In this document: piece by piece, positions 25,856-35,327 of the stretch | Layout: each line of letters begins with the position of its first letter | Position numbering within the stretch: position 1 is the stretch's first letter | NCBI GenBank assembly: GCA_963698565.1 | Contig: CAVORH010000001.1 | Span: forward strand, 77,088-141,087 | Source of the DNA: Sva-07 sp963698565 | Lineage (GTDB): Bacteria > Actinomycetota > Acidimicrobiia > Acidimicrobiales > Ilumatobacteraceae | Direction of reading: 5' to 3' | DNA length: 64,000 nucleotides | Program-made: the position numbers and the translations under genes | Notes under the pieces: model-generated | The model's database searches: none | What the model was told of the DNA's origin: nothing | What the model saw: only the letters and a program-made list of their open reading frames with translations

Positions 25856-26428
25856 TCAGTCGGCGGGCCGGTACATGCCCCACATGTGCGGGCCGCCGGC
25901 AAGGTCCCACTCGGAGCGGACGTCGAAGCCGTGGCGTCGGTAGTAGGCGACGTTCTCGACGGTCTCGGTCTCCAGGTAGCACGCCAGACCCTCCGCCTCC
26001 GCCCGCTCGAACACGACGTCCATCAGCGCAGCGCCGAGACCCTGGCGCTGCCAGTCGGGGTGGGTGCCGAGCAACTGGAGGTACCAGTGCGGCTCGTCGG
26101 GCGTGTGCGCCGCCATCGCCTCGCCGATGATCCCGAACCGTTCGAGCCGATCGGGCGGGACCGGCGGCGAGTCGGGGTCGTCGGCGAACTCGATCTCCGG
26201 ACGTCCCGGCGGGATCCACACGGCGACGCCGGCCACGTCGTCGCTGCACCACACCTCGCCGAGCCCGATCCACCCCGACATGGCCGGGCGGAACACGGAG
26301 CCACCGGGAGCGAGGAACACGTCGTCCTCCGGATACAGCCAGCGCATCACCGGATCGTCGACGAACGAACGCATCGCCGTGACGCACGCGCGGCCGGTGT
26401 CCTCGGGACGGGCTCGTCTGATCAGCAC
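25856..26428 (-). CDS. GNAT family N-acetyltransferase
   Basis: 190 aa with a GTG start. The acetyl-CoA-binding motif is LLGTHPDWQRQGLGAALMDVVFERAEAEG (motif only; Q-x-x-G-x-G/A at about 132-140), followed by LETETVENVAYYRRHGFDV, typical of the family's last strand and helix. No substrate can be named. It faces rpe across the family 1 hairpin. Confidence 0.9.
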   Translation of the reverse strand: MLIRRARPEDTGRACVTAMRSFVDDPVMRWLYPEDDVFLAPGGSVFRPAMSGWIGLGEVWCSDDVAGVAVWIPPGRPEIEFADDPDSPPVPPDRLERFGIIGEAMAAHTPDEPHWYLQLLGTHPDWQRQGLGAALMDVVFERAEAEGLACYLETETVENVAYYRRHGFDVRSEWDLAGGPHMWGMYRPAD

Positions 26429-26481
26429 GAATCCGATCGTAGAGCGCAGGGCTGTGACACCCCTTCCCTACCATCGGGGAT

Positions 26482-29448
26482 GTGACGATCTCGGCGGCTC
26501 TGGTCGCACCTCCCGACGCGCTGGGCGCCCTCGCTGCGGCGATCGCCGAGGCGAAGGGCTCCGACCCGCTCGCGCCCGTCACCGTCGCCGTGCCCACCAA
26601 CACCTGCGGGGTGATGGCCCGGCGGGCCCTCGGCCGCGCGGGCGGAGTGGTCGGCGTCGACATGGTCACGCTCAACCGGCTCGCCGAACTCGTCGCCGGC
26701 CCGGGGCTCGCTGCCGCCGGCCGTTCACCCATGTCGACACCGGTCGTCGACCTGGCGATCGGCGCCGTCCTCGCCGACGATCCCGGTCCGTTCGGTCCGA
26801 TGGCCACGCACCCGTCCACGGTCGTCGCCCTACGAGAGCTCCACGGCGAACTCCGCCTCGCCGGTCCGGCGGCGCGCCATCGTCTCGGCGAGGAATCGCA
26901 ACGGGGGCGACAGGTACTGCGGGTGAGTGATGCGGTCACCGCTGCACTCGAGGCCGACTGGTACGACGAGGCCGACCTGTTCTCCCTCGCCACCTCGATC
27001 GTCGAGCGTGATCTCCCCGACGGCCTGCGCAATCTCGTGCTGTACCTGCCGAGCGAGCTGTCCGGCCTCGCACTCGCCTTCGTCCGAGCGCTCGGGCGTC
27101 ACCTCCCCGTCGACCTGGTGATGCAGCTCACCGGCGAGCCCTCCGCCGATGCCGACGCACGAGCGATCATCACCGAACTCGACGCGATCGTCCGCGCCGG
27201 CGAGCCGGTCGCCCCGGCGGCGCGACCCACGGCGATCATCTCGAGCACCGACGCCGACGACGAGACCCGCGCCGCTGTCCGCGTGGTCCTCGACGCCGCC
27301 CGAGCCGGCACCCCGTTCGAGCGCATCGCCGTCCTGTGGCCCGCGCAGCGCCCGTACGCACGGCTCGTCGAACACCACCTCACCACGGCCGAGATCCCCT
27401 GGAACGGCCGACCCGGCACCACCGTCGTCGAACGCCTCGCACCGCGTCTCGTGCTCGACCTGCTCGACGTCGACCGTCGAGGGCTTCGTCGGCGCAACCT
27501 CTTCGACCTGCTCGCCGACGTGCCCGCCCGTGACGCCGACGGCGCCTACCTGCCCACAGCGAGCTGGGAGCGCGTGAGCCGCGCCGCCGGCATCGCGCGC
27601 GACGACGACTGGGACCGCCGCCTCGGGGCGATCGCCACCAGCGAACGATGGTCGGCCTCGGCGACGTCCCTGCGGTCGTACGTTGCCGAACTCCGCGCCG
27701 AACTCGGCCGGCCCTCCGCACGCCGTCGGTGGGCGGAGTGGTCGACCTGGTGCAACGACCAGGTCGAGCGGTGGCTCGGCCGACACACGATCGAGCGCCT
27801 GCCCGAAGCCGAGTACCGGGCCTGGGAGGCGCTGACCCTCGCCCTCGACCGCCTCGGCCACCTCGATCCGATCGGCGAGCCGGTCACCCGCCACCAGTTC
27901 CGAACCACCCTCGAAGCCGAACTCGACGCCAGCCCGGCGCGCGAAGGCCGAGTCGGCAACGGCGTCACCGTCGGGCCGCTCGCTGGTGCCGTCGGGCTCG
28001 ACGTCGACGTGGTCGTCGTGGTCGGCGCGGCCGACGGTCTGCTCCCGCCGACCCCGCGGAGCGACCCGCTGCTGTCGGAGGCCGATCGCGAACTGGCGGG
28101 CCTTCCCACCGCCGACGCCCTGGCGACCAGGATGCACCGCCTCCTCCTCGCCACGCTCGCAACGAGCACCGTCACCCTCACCCACCCCCGCGGCGACCTG
28201 CGCGCCACTGCGCAGCTGCAACCATCACGATGGATCGGCGACTGGATCGACGAGGTGGGGGTCCGTGCGATCGCCTCGCACCACGCAGGCATCGAGACCA
28301 CCGAGTTCCCGGCCACGCCCACCGAACACCGGCTGCGCGCCCGTTACCACCGGGTTCGCAGTGGAACGCCCCTCGATCGGTTCATCGATCCGACGACCGA
28401 CGCGGTGCTCGCCCGAGGTCTCGCCCTGCGAGACGCACGTGCGAGCGACGAACTCACCGAGTTCGACGGCGACCTGAACGGAGCCGCTCCCCCGATGCTC
28501 GACGGCCCGGTGTCACCGAGCCGACTGGAGGCCTGGGTTGCGTGCCCGCACGCGTACTTCGCCCACTATCTGCTCGAGGTCGACCCGATCGAGGAGCCGG
28601 GAGCCGAGATCAGCATCACGGCGCGCGACCGTGGCTCGGCACATCACCGGGCGCTCGACCTCTTCCACGCGCAGGTGGTCGACGGCACCCTGCCGCAGCC
28701 GTCGGCCGAAGGGTGGACCGACGAACATCGTGCGGCGCTGATCGCCGCCTTCGACGAGGTGTGCGAGACCACCGAGCGGCGCGGGCGAACGGGTCGCCCC
28801 GCGTTCTGGGCCGACGAGCGCACGCGCATGTGCGCCGACCTGCTCGACTGGCTCGATCACGACAGCCGGTTCGTCCGCCAGCGCGGATCGACGGTGTTGG
28901 CCTCCGAGCTGCGCTTCGGCGGCGACGGCGCGGTGGTGATCCGGCTCCCCGACGGCCGGCCGATCGAGCTGCAGGGTTCGATCGACCGCGTCGACCGCAC
29001 CCGCGACGGCGCACTCGTCGTCACCGACCACAAGACCGGCGGCCGATCGAAGTACAAGGACCTGTCGGCCGACGACCCCACGGCGGGCGGCACCCTGTTC
29101 CAGTTGCCGAGCTACGCAGCCGCCGCACGCGCACGCTTCGGCGGCGACGACACCGTGGTCCACGCCGAGTACGGCCTGATGCGCAAGGGCGGCTACGAGC
29201 GCCCGGGCTACCTGATCACCTCGGAGGTCGATGCCCGTGTCGCTGCGTCCCTCGGCGCCGTCGTGGCCGGGATCGAGGCCGGGTTCTTCCCGAACCGCCC
29301 CGAACGGCCCGGATTCCGTTTCTACGTCTCGTGCGAGTACTGCGAGCCGGACCATCTCGGCACCGCCGAGCGATGGCCCGAGTGGGAACGCAAACGCCAC
29401 GACCCACGGCTCGCCGCCTGGTTCGGACCGGACGGCGACGGCACATGA
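26482..29448 (+). CDS. AddB-like nuclease subunit with PD-(D/E)xK domain
   Basis: 988 aa with a GTG start. The N-terminal two thirds have an SF1-helicase-like fold, but I see no Walker A loop in the place where it should be (VAVPTNTCGVMARRAL). That suggests an inactive scaffold, as in RecC or some AddB proteins. The C-terminal RecB-type nuclease (about 675-985) contains RGSAHHRALDLFH, SIDRVDR and VVTDHKTGG. Cysteines in VACPHAY and VSCEYCEPD could hold an iron-sulfur cluster as in AddB. The next gene, 13 bases downstream, is the AddA/RecB-like helicase-nuclease. The pair probably forms an end-resection enzyme. Confidence 0.82.
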   Translation: MTISAALVAPPDALGALAAAIAEAKGSDPLAPVTVAVPTNTCGVMARRALGRAGGVVGVDMVTLNRLAELVAGPGLAAAGRSPMSTPVVDLAIGAVLADDPGPFGPMATHPSTVVALRELHGELRLAGPAARHRLGEESQRGRQVLRVSDAVTAALEADWYDEADLFSLATSIVERDLPDGLRNLVLYLPSELSGLALAFVRALGRHLPVDLVMQLTGEPSADADARAIITELDAIVRAGEPVAPAARPTAIISSTDADDETRAAVRVVLDAARAGTPFERIAVLWPAQRPYARLVEHHLTTAEIPWNGRPGTTVVERLAPRLVLDLLDVDRRGLRRRNLFDLLADVPARDADGAYLPTASWERVSRAAGIARDDDWDRRLGAIATSERWSASATSLRSYVAELRAELGRPSARRRWAEWSTWCNDQVERWLGRHTIERLPEAEYRAWEALTLALDRLGHLDPIGEPVTRHQFRTTLEAELDASPAREGRVGNGVTVGPLAGAVGLDVDVVVVVGAADGLLPPTPRSDPLLSEADRELAGLPTADALATRMHRLLLATLATSTVTLTHPRGDLRATAQLQPSRWIGDWIDEVGVRAIASHHAGIETTEFPATPTEHRLRARYHRVRSGTPLDRFIDPTTDAVLARGLALRDARASDELTEFDGDLNGAAPPMLDGPVSPSRLEAWVACPHAYFAHYLLEVDPIEEPGAEISITARDRGSAHHRALDLFHAQVVDGTLPQPSAEGWTDEHRAALIAAFDEVCETTERRGRTGRPAFWADERTRMCADLLDWLDHDSRFVRQRGSTVLASELRFGGDGAVVIRLPDGRPIELQGSIDRVDRTRDGALVVTDHKTGGRSKYKDLSADDPTAGGTLFQLPSYAAAARARFGGDDTVVHAEYGLMRKGGYERPGYLITSEVDARVAASLGAVVAGIEAGFFPNRPERPGFRFYVSCEYCEPDHLGTAERWPEWERKRHDPRLAAWFGPDGDGT

Positions 29449-29461
29449 GCGGAGGCGACGC

Positions 29462-32400
29462 ATGAACCCGCCCGACCACACCGCCCGGGTGCGCATCAGC
29501 GACGACCTCGACGCCACCTTGTTCGTCGAGGCCGGCGCCGGCGCCGGCAAGACCAGCTCGCTCGTCGCGCGCATCGTCAACCTCGTGAAGTCCGGTGTGC
29601 CGATCACGGCGATCGCCGCGATCACGTTCACCGAGAAGGCAGCGGCGGAGCTGCGCAGCCGGACCCGGAGTCGGCTGGCCGACGACGGTGGCCCCGAGGC
29701 GCTCGCCGCCCTCGACCGGCTCGACCACGCCCCGATCGGCACACTGCACTCGTTCGCCCGACGCATCCTGTTCGACTTCCCGATCGACGCCGGCCTCCCA
29801 CCGGGGTTCTCCGTGCTCGACGAACTCGAGAGCGGCCTGGCGTTCGAGGAGCAGTGGGACGACCTGCTCGACCGGCTGCTCGACGACCCCGATCCCGCAG
29901 GCGGGCTCGTCGAGGGCGGCCGGGCGCTCGTGGAACTGTGCGAGTTCGACGGCTTCGGGCTCGACAAGGGCGCCCGCCGAATGGCCGAGGACTTCCGGTC
30001 CAACTGGGACCTCGTGCACGATCGTGTCGATCTCACCGATCCGGGTCCCCTGCGCGTCGATCTCGATCCGGTGATCGCACTCGGTCGGCTGATCGCCGCC
30101 ACGCCGGTTCCCGCCGACGACACCCAGGCCGGGCTCACCACCGAGATCGGCGCGCTCGTCGACCAGCTCGCGTCCACCGACAGCGTTCGCACCCGCCTCG
30201 AGCTGATCGTCGAACTCGATCGCCGCTTCGGGCACTGGGGCGGCCTCAAGCAGCTCCCCGGCGCCAAGGGCAAGTGGAAGGCAACGTTCGGCGTCGACGG
30301 GCCGGCGAGCCTCGAGGCGCTCCAGTCGCTCGAGATCGATCTCGGCGCCGCCGCGCGACGGGTCCTCGAACACGTCCGCCGGCACCGCCGGCTCCTGCTC
30401 GGCGCCGTCCTCGGGAGATTCGTGCTCGACGCGGCGGCCGAGCGCGCACGCGCCGGCCTGCTCGAGTTCCACGACCTGCTGGTGCTCGCCCGTCGGCTGC
30501 TCGCCGAACGTCCGCCCGTCCGCCGGCTGCTGCACGAGCGGTACCAACGTCTCCTGCTCGACGAGTTCCAGGACACCGATCCGATCCAGCTGGAGATCGC
30601 GGTCCGCCTCACCGCCGCTCCGAACGACCCGGCCCAGGATGTCGTCGCTGTTGACGGTGCCGGCCCACCGTCGTGGCGACAGCTCACCCCACTCCCCGGA
30701 CGTCTCTTCATCGTGGGCGATCCGAAACAGTCGATCTACCGCTTCCGCCGAGCCGACATCTCCCAGTACCTCCGCGCCGCCGACCAGGTCGGGGCCGATC
30801 GGGTCACCCTGTCGGCCAACTTCCGCTCCACCCGGGCCGTGATCGACTTCGCCAACGACGTCTTCGGGAAGTTGATCAGCTTCGAAGCCGACACACAGCC
30901 GGCGTTCCAACCGCTCGACGCATGTCGCCCCGACGACCTGCTCTCCCACGGAACGGTGTCGGTACTCGGCGTCGAGCGTCATCACGATCTCACGCCGCGG
31001 AGCCGGGCGGGCGAGATGGGTGCTGCCGATGCGCTGCGCGAGCGCGAGGCGCGCGACGTGGCGGCCACCGTGTCGACCGCGCTCGCAGCAGGCTGGCCGG
31101 TCCACGACGAGGTCGACGGAGGCCTGCGACCGTGCCGCCCCGGCGACATCTGCGTGCTGCTGCCCACGCGGATCTCCCTGCCCTCACTCGAGGCCGAGCT
31201 CAGCCGCGCTCGTCTCGCGTACCGGGCCGAGAACTCCTCGGTCGTGTACGCCACCGCCGAGATCCGCCACCTGATGATGGCGCTCCGCGCCGCCGACGAC
31301 CCGACCGACGAGCTGACGCTGATCGAGGCGTTGCGCAGCCCGCTCTACGGGTGCAGCGACGTCGAACTCTGGGACTGGAAACGGCTCGGCGGTTCCTGGA
31401 ATCCGTGGGCGACACCGCCCGAACAGCTCGTCGACCACCCGGTCCACGAGGCGATCGGGCACGTCCGCTCGATCGCCGAACGCATCGGCTGGACATCGCC
31501 CGCCGATCTCCTGGCAGCGGTCGCCGACGAACGCCGCTCGTTCGACCTGGCGCTGGCAGGCGCCGACGCTCGCGACGTGTGGCGCCGCCTGCGGTACGTC
31601 ATCGAGCAGGCGCGGGCCTGGGCCGATGCCGGTGGCCACGGGGTGCGCCGGTATCTGCAGTGGGCGGCACTCCAGGCGTCGGAGAGTCGGATCGCCGACA
31701 CGATCCTGCCCGAGCACGACCACGACGCCGTCCGGGTGATGACGATCCACGCAGCCAAGGGGCTCGAGTTCCCGATCACGATCGTGGCGGGCCTCACCAC
31801 CAAGCCCCGACGCGTCACCACCAACGGCGTCGTCTGGGCGAACGACACGTGGATGCTCGCCGGACGCGGCGACGACGGCGTGTTCGTCGCCCACCAACCG
31901 ATCGACGAACAGATGGGCGACGCCGAACGCCGTCGCCTGCTCTACGTCGCCTGCACCAGGGCATCGGATCACCTCGTCGTCTCGCTGCACCGTGGTGCGC
32001 CCACGAAGGCGAACGAGACCTACGACGACTGGGGCCCGCTCACCTCCGCCGAGCTGATGTTCGCAGCGGGAGCCGCCGACCCTGCCTCCGGGGCGCAGTC
32101 GGTGGCCTTCGACATCCAGGAGATCGACACCCCCGTCCCGATCGTCGGCGACCTCGAGTGGAGCGAGCCAGCCGACTGGGCTGCCGAGCGGACCGAGGTG
32201 TTGCGCCGGGCCTCGCGACGCACGGGCATCGCCGCCACCCGCCTCTCGGAGGAGCTGGCGGCCGTCGGTGACCGAGACGCGATCGACGATCCCGGCCTCG
32301 ACAAACGTCCGGTCAACGTCGATCTGCCACCGTGGCAGCGCGGACGGTACGGCACGAGCATCGGGCGCGCCGTCCACGGGGTGTTGCAGTTCTGCGACCT

Positions 32401-32878
32401 CGCGTCCGGCGACGACATCGAGAACCTCGCACGGGCGCAGTGCGCCGCGGAGGGTGTGATCGGCCTCGACGAGCGGGTGGCTGCGCTCGCCCGTTCCGTG
32501 CTCACGACGCCGATCGTCCGTCAGGTCGTCGCGGGGGCGCCGCACTGGCGCGAACTGTTCGTCGCCGCTCCGGTCGGCGACCGGATCCTCGAGGGCTACG
32601 TCGACCTGCTGGTGCGAACACCAGACGGGCTCGTGATCGTCGACTACAAGACCGACCAGTGGTCGGGCCCGGTGCAGACCGCGGAACGCGTCGGCCGCTA
32701 CCGGATGCAACTGGCGGCCTACGGGGCCGCACTGGCGACCACGCTCGGTGAGCCGATCACCGGCGGCATCCTGGTGCGCTGCATCGCCGATGGTCACGCC
32801 GAGCAGATCGACATCGACGACTGGGACGGTGCGCTCGCCGAGATCGCCGCGGCAGTCGGCGTGACCGCCACCGGATGA
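29462..32878 (+). CDS. AddA/RecB-like UvrD-family helicase-nuclease
   Basis: 1138 aa from ATG 29462. Walker A is EAGAGAGKTSS (Lys30) and Walker B is LLLDEFQDTDPIQLE. GDPKQSIYRFRRAD, VMTIHAAKGLEFPI and the motif VI region RRRLLYVACTRA follow. The C-terminal nuclease (about 940-1130) has YVDLLVRTPDGLVIVDYKTD, the catalytic D-x-K. Annotation pipelines often call this group exonuclease V beta. With the preceding AddB-like gene it should load at double-strand ends, degrade and resect DNA for RecA. No recD or recC is present. Confidence 0.9.
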   Translation: MNPPDHTARVRISDDLDATLFVEAGAGAGKTSSLVARIVNLVKSGVPITAIAAITFTEKAAAELRSRTRSRLADDGGPEALAALDRLDHAPIGTLHSFARRILFDFPIDAGLPPGFSVLDELESGLAFEEQWDDLLDRLLDDPDPAGGLVEGGRALVELCEFDGFGLDKGARRMAEDFRSNWDLVHDRVDLTDPGPLRVDLDPVIALGRLIAATPVPADDTQAGLTTEIGALVDQLASTDSVRTRLELIVELDRRFGHWGGLKQLPGAKGKWKATFGVDGPASLEALQSLEIDLGAAARRVLEHVRRHRRLLLGAVLGRFVLDAAAERARAGLLEFHDLLVLARRLLAERPPVRRLLHERYQRLLLDEFQDTDPIQLEIAVRLTAAPNDPAQDVVAVDGAGPPSWRQLTPLPGRLFIVGDPKQSIYRFRRADISQYLRAADQVGADRVTLSANFRSTRAVIDFANDVFGKLISFEADTQPAFQPLDACRPDDLLSHGTVSVLGVERHHDLTPRSRAGEMGAADALREREARDVAATVSTALAAGWPVHDEVDGGLRPCRPGDICVLLPTRISLPSLEAELSRARLAYRAENSSVVYATAEIRHLMMALRAADDPTDELTLIEALRSPLYGCSDVELWDWKRLGGSWNPWATPPEQLVDHPVHEAIGHVRSIAERIGWTSPADLLAAVADERRSFDLALAGADARDVWRRLRYVIEQARAWADAGGHGVRRYLQWAALQASESRIADTILPEHDHDAVRVMTIHAAKGLEFPITIVAGLTTKPRRVTTNGVVWANDTWMLAGRGDDGVFVAHQPIDEQMGDAERRRLLYVACTRASDHLVVSLHRGAPTKANETYDDWGPLTSAELMFAAGAADPASGAQSVAFDIQEIDTPVPIVGDLEWSEPADWAAERTEVLRRASRRTGIAATRLSEELAAVGDRDAIDDPGLDKRPVNVDLPPWQRGRYGTSIGRAVHGVLQFCDLASGDDIENLARAQCAAEGVIGLDERVAALARSVLTTPIVRQVVAGAPHWRELFVAAPVGDRILEGYVDLLVRTPDGLVIVDYKTDQWSGPVQTAERVGRYRMQLAAYGAALATTLGEPITGGILVRCIADGHAEQIDIDDWDGALAEIAAAVGVTATG

Positions 32879-32883
32879 CCGCC

Positions 32884-34323
32884 TCAGTCCACCCCGAGGC
32901 GGATCACCGGGATGTCCCAGGCGGCGGCGAGCGAGTCGAGGGCGGCTCGATGTTCGCCGTACACGATGCCCACGTGGTGTTCGAGCCCGCGACCGAACAC
33001 CGTCGCCAGGACCGACGCCACCGGTTGATCCCACCGCAGCACCGCGCAGGTCCCCTGGAACGGTCGGGGCCGCTGGAGGATCTCACCGCCACCGATCACC
33101 ATCGACAGGTCGCCACCGGCCTGGCTCAGCCGGGCGATCGTCACCCGGCCCGGCCGGAGCGCGAACTGGTTGGCGAGTGCACGGTGGCGGTTGGGATGGG
33201 TGATCGCCACCGGGCGTACGTCCGGGTCGGCGAGCGTCACCGACGCCACGCCGCAGTGCCAGACCACCGAGGTGTCGTCACCCTCGTCGCTGTCGACCAG
33301 GTCGGCGACGAACGGGTCGGACCCTCCGATCTCGCGAAGGAGCAGCGCCGTGGCAGCACCGTAGAGGTCGGCCTCGCACACCCCCGGCACGCCGTCCTCG
33401 GTGAGCATCGCCATCGGCGTGCAGACCGCTCCCCCGTACTCGGTCATGCACTCCGGCCAGCACCGTGTCGCGAGCGCTGACCATCCATACCGGTCTGCGA
33501 GCGTGCGCAGGCCTGCGTGGAGGGCAACGCTCTCGTCGAGACCGGCACTGGCGGTGTCGGCGTCGAGATCCATCGCCGACCGCACCCGCTCGATCGTGGC
33601 GGTGCGTACCGAAGCGGGAGTCGCGTCGGCCTCGGCGAACAGCGTCGGGAGCGGAACCCGATCGACCTCGATGCCCGTGATGTCGCGCATCTCGTCGATG
33701 TTGCCCGCGCATGGCTCGAAGCCGATCGGCGGCTCACCGACCACGCCGATCCGGCGGCTGCTCAGCCGTGCCGCGATCGAACGGCCCTCCTCGACCCCCA
33801 CCTCCGTCCGGGGCGGCACGTCATGGCTGACCGCCGCGGGGGCGACATCAGCCACGCGTTCGATCGCCCGGGCGACCGTGTCGGCAGCAGACTCGACCGA
33901 TGGGTCCGCATGCACGAACTCGACGCGATGGAAGCGCCGCCGGAGCAGGTACGCGGCCAGATTGGCTCCGCAGAGCGAGTTGAGGCGGAGGCGGTCACCG
34001 GTGCGGGCCTCCGGGAACGACCACACGACGATCGGCACGCCGAGACGGGTGGCAACCCGTCCGACCAGAGAGGAGTCGCTGAAGGTGGCCTGCAGGACCA
34101 CCGCCACATCCGGGGCACCGGCGTTGCTCGCCAGTGCGTCGTCGAGCAGCATGTCGAGCTCACCGATGTCGGTCAGGATCGATTGGTTGCCCACGGGCTC
34201 CGCACCGAGCCCGACGAGCACATCCGTGGCCGCGGCCACCTGGTGCGCTCCGAGTTCGAGGTCGAACGTGGGCCGTCCGATCGGGACCACGAGGATCCGG
34301 CGTCGTTCTTTCGTGTCGGTCAT
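32884..34323 (-). CDS. L-fucose/L-arabinose isomerase-fold protein
   Basis: 479 aa. The fold and catalytic set of the fucose isomerase superfamily are visible: glutamate in VCEADLYGAAT (about 348), aspartate in VDSDEGDD (about 375) and histidine in VWHCGVAS (about 390), each where a metal-dependent aldose-ketose isomerase needs them. The N-terminal domain starts ILVVPIGRPTFDLE. Length fits the shorter family members. The ATG overlaps the stop of the upstream PfkB kinase (ATGA). The sugar is unknown; no aldolase, permease or regulator lies beside the pair. Confidence 0.8.
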   Translation of the reverse strand: MTDTKERRRILVVPIGRPTFDLELGAHQVAAATDVLVGLGAEPVGNQSILTDIGELDMLLDDALASNAGAPDVAVVLQATFSDSSLVGRVATRLGVPIVVWSFPEARTGDRLRLNSLCGANLAAYLLRRRFHRVEFVHADPSVESAADTVARAIERVADVAPAAVSHDVPPRTEVGVEEGRSIAARLSSRRIGVVGEPPIGFEPCAGNIDEMRDITGIEVDRVPLPTLFAEADATPASVRTATIERVRSAMDLDADTASAGLDESVALHAGLRTLADRYGWSALATRCWPECMTEYGGAVCTPMAMLTEDGVPGVCEADLYGAATALLLREIGGSDPFVADLVDSDEGDDTSVVWHCGVASVTLADPDVRPVAITHPNRHRALANQFALRPGRVTIARLSQAGGDLSMVIGGGEILQRPRPFQGTCAVLRWDQPVASVLATVFGRGLEHHVGIVYGEHRAALDSLAAAWDIPVIRLGVD

Positions 34324-35273
34324 GTTGCTGCCACCTCTCTGGCGATCGGCGATTGGCCGACCAGGTCGTCGACCTCGATGCGGTTCGGAATACCTGCACG
34401 TGCTCCCGGTCGAGTGCACTTGAGGGCCGCCGCCGCCGATGCGAAGGCGAACGCGCGAGCCTCGTCGGCACCTTCCGCGAGCGCCAACGTGACGGCACCG
34501 TGGAACACGTCACCGGCCCCGGTGGTGTCGACGGCGTCGACGTCGAACGCACCGAGCGAACACACGTCGTCACCGTCGATCCAGGCCACGCCCCGGGCAC
34601 CGAGCGTGACCGACACGTGGGCGCCGGTGTCCTGCGCAACCCGGCGGAGCCCATCGGTCGGCGAGGACGTCCCGGTGAGCTCCCGCAGCGCATCCTCGCT
34701 GAAGACCAGGTGGGACGCCAGATCGAAGCACGTGGCGATCACCGCGGAATCGACGGCCGAACGGTCGACGTCGACCACGCCGGGCAGGTTGCGGCGACGA
34801 GCGAGCGACAAGGCGGACGACGTCCCATCAGGCCAGCGCCCGTCGACGAGCACGGCGCCGCAGACGACATCGTCGAGGTCAGGACACGGCTGGGCGAGCA
34901 GTTCCGCCGGGCTGTGGTTGACGATCGTCCGGGCGCCCTCCGCCGACACGATCACGGCCGAGAACGGCGTCGACACGTCGCCCACCCGCCGGACGAAGCG
35001 GGTGTCGACATGCTCGGCGCGGAGCCCGGCGAGGACGTTGCCCCCGGTCTCGTCGTCTCCGATCACGCTGGCGAGCACCGCGGTGCCCCCGAGACGCGAC
35101 ACGGTGACCGCCGCGTTCGCCGCCAGACCACCCCCGACGACATCGTGGCGCTGCGCTGCATGCTTGCGACCGACGACGAGGTCGTCGGCGATGGTCAGGA
35201 CGTGGTCGAGCGTGGCCTGGCCGACGCACAGCACCGATGCGACGCTCGTCACGGCGCGACGGCGGGAATCCAT
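34320..35273 (-). CDS. PfkB family sugar kinase
   Basis: 317 aa, ribokinase fold. Motif 1 is VVGGGLAANAAVTVSRLGG (about 46-64); motif 2 with the catalytic base is VDAVDTTGAGDVFHGAV (about 258-274, Asp in GAGD). The N-terminal substrate pocket begins LCVGQATLDHV. ATG 35273 is used; a GTG at 35251 is a good alternative. It is translationally coupled to the isomerase that follows, so the two should act on the same sugar. Confidence 0.9.
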   Translation of the reverse strand: MDSRRRAVTSVASVLCVGQATLDHVLTIADDLVVGRKHAAQRHDVVGGGLAANAAVTVSRLGGTAVLASVIGDDETGGNVLAGLRAEHVDTRFVRRVGDVSTPFSAVIVSAEGARTIVNHSPAELLAQPCPDLDDVVCGAVLVDGRWPDGTSSALSLARRRNLPGVVDVDRSAVDSAVIATCFDLASHLVFSEDALRELTGTSSPTDGLRRVAQDTGAHVSVTLGARGVAWIDGDDVCSLGAFDVDAVDTTGAGDVFHGAVTLALAEGADEARAFAFASAAAALKCTRPGARAGIPNRIEVDDLVGQSPIAREVAAT

Positions 35274-35327
35274 GTGCTCAAGTGTCGGCGGCGGCCGTCG
35301 GCCGTGCCAGGGGCGAACGACCCGCTG

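Noticed and set aside
32884..35273. Sulfoquinovose (sulfoglycolysis) operon
   Set aside because: Although isomerase plus PfkB kinase fits, there is no sulfo-sugar aldolase, sulfoquinovosidase or sulfolactaldehyde enzyme nearby, and the SulP/TauE genes are separate.
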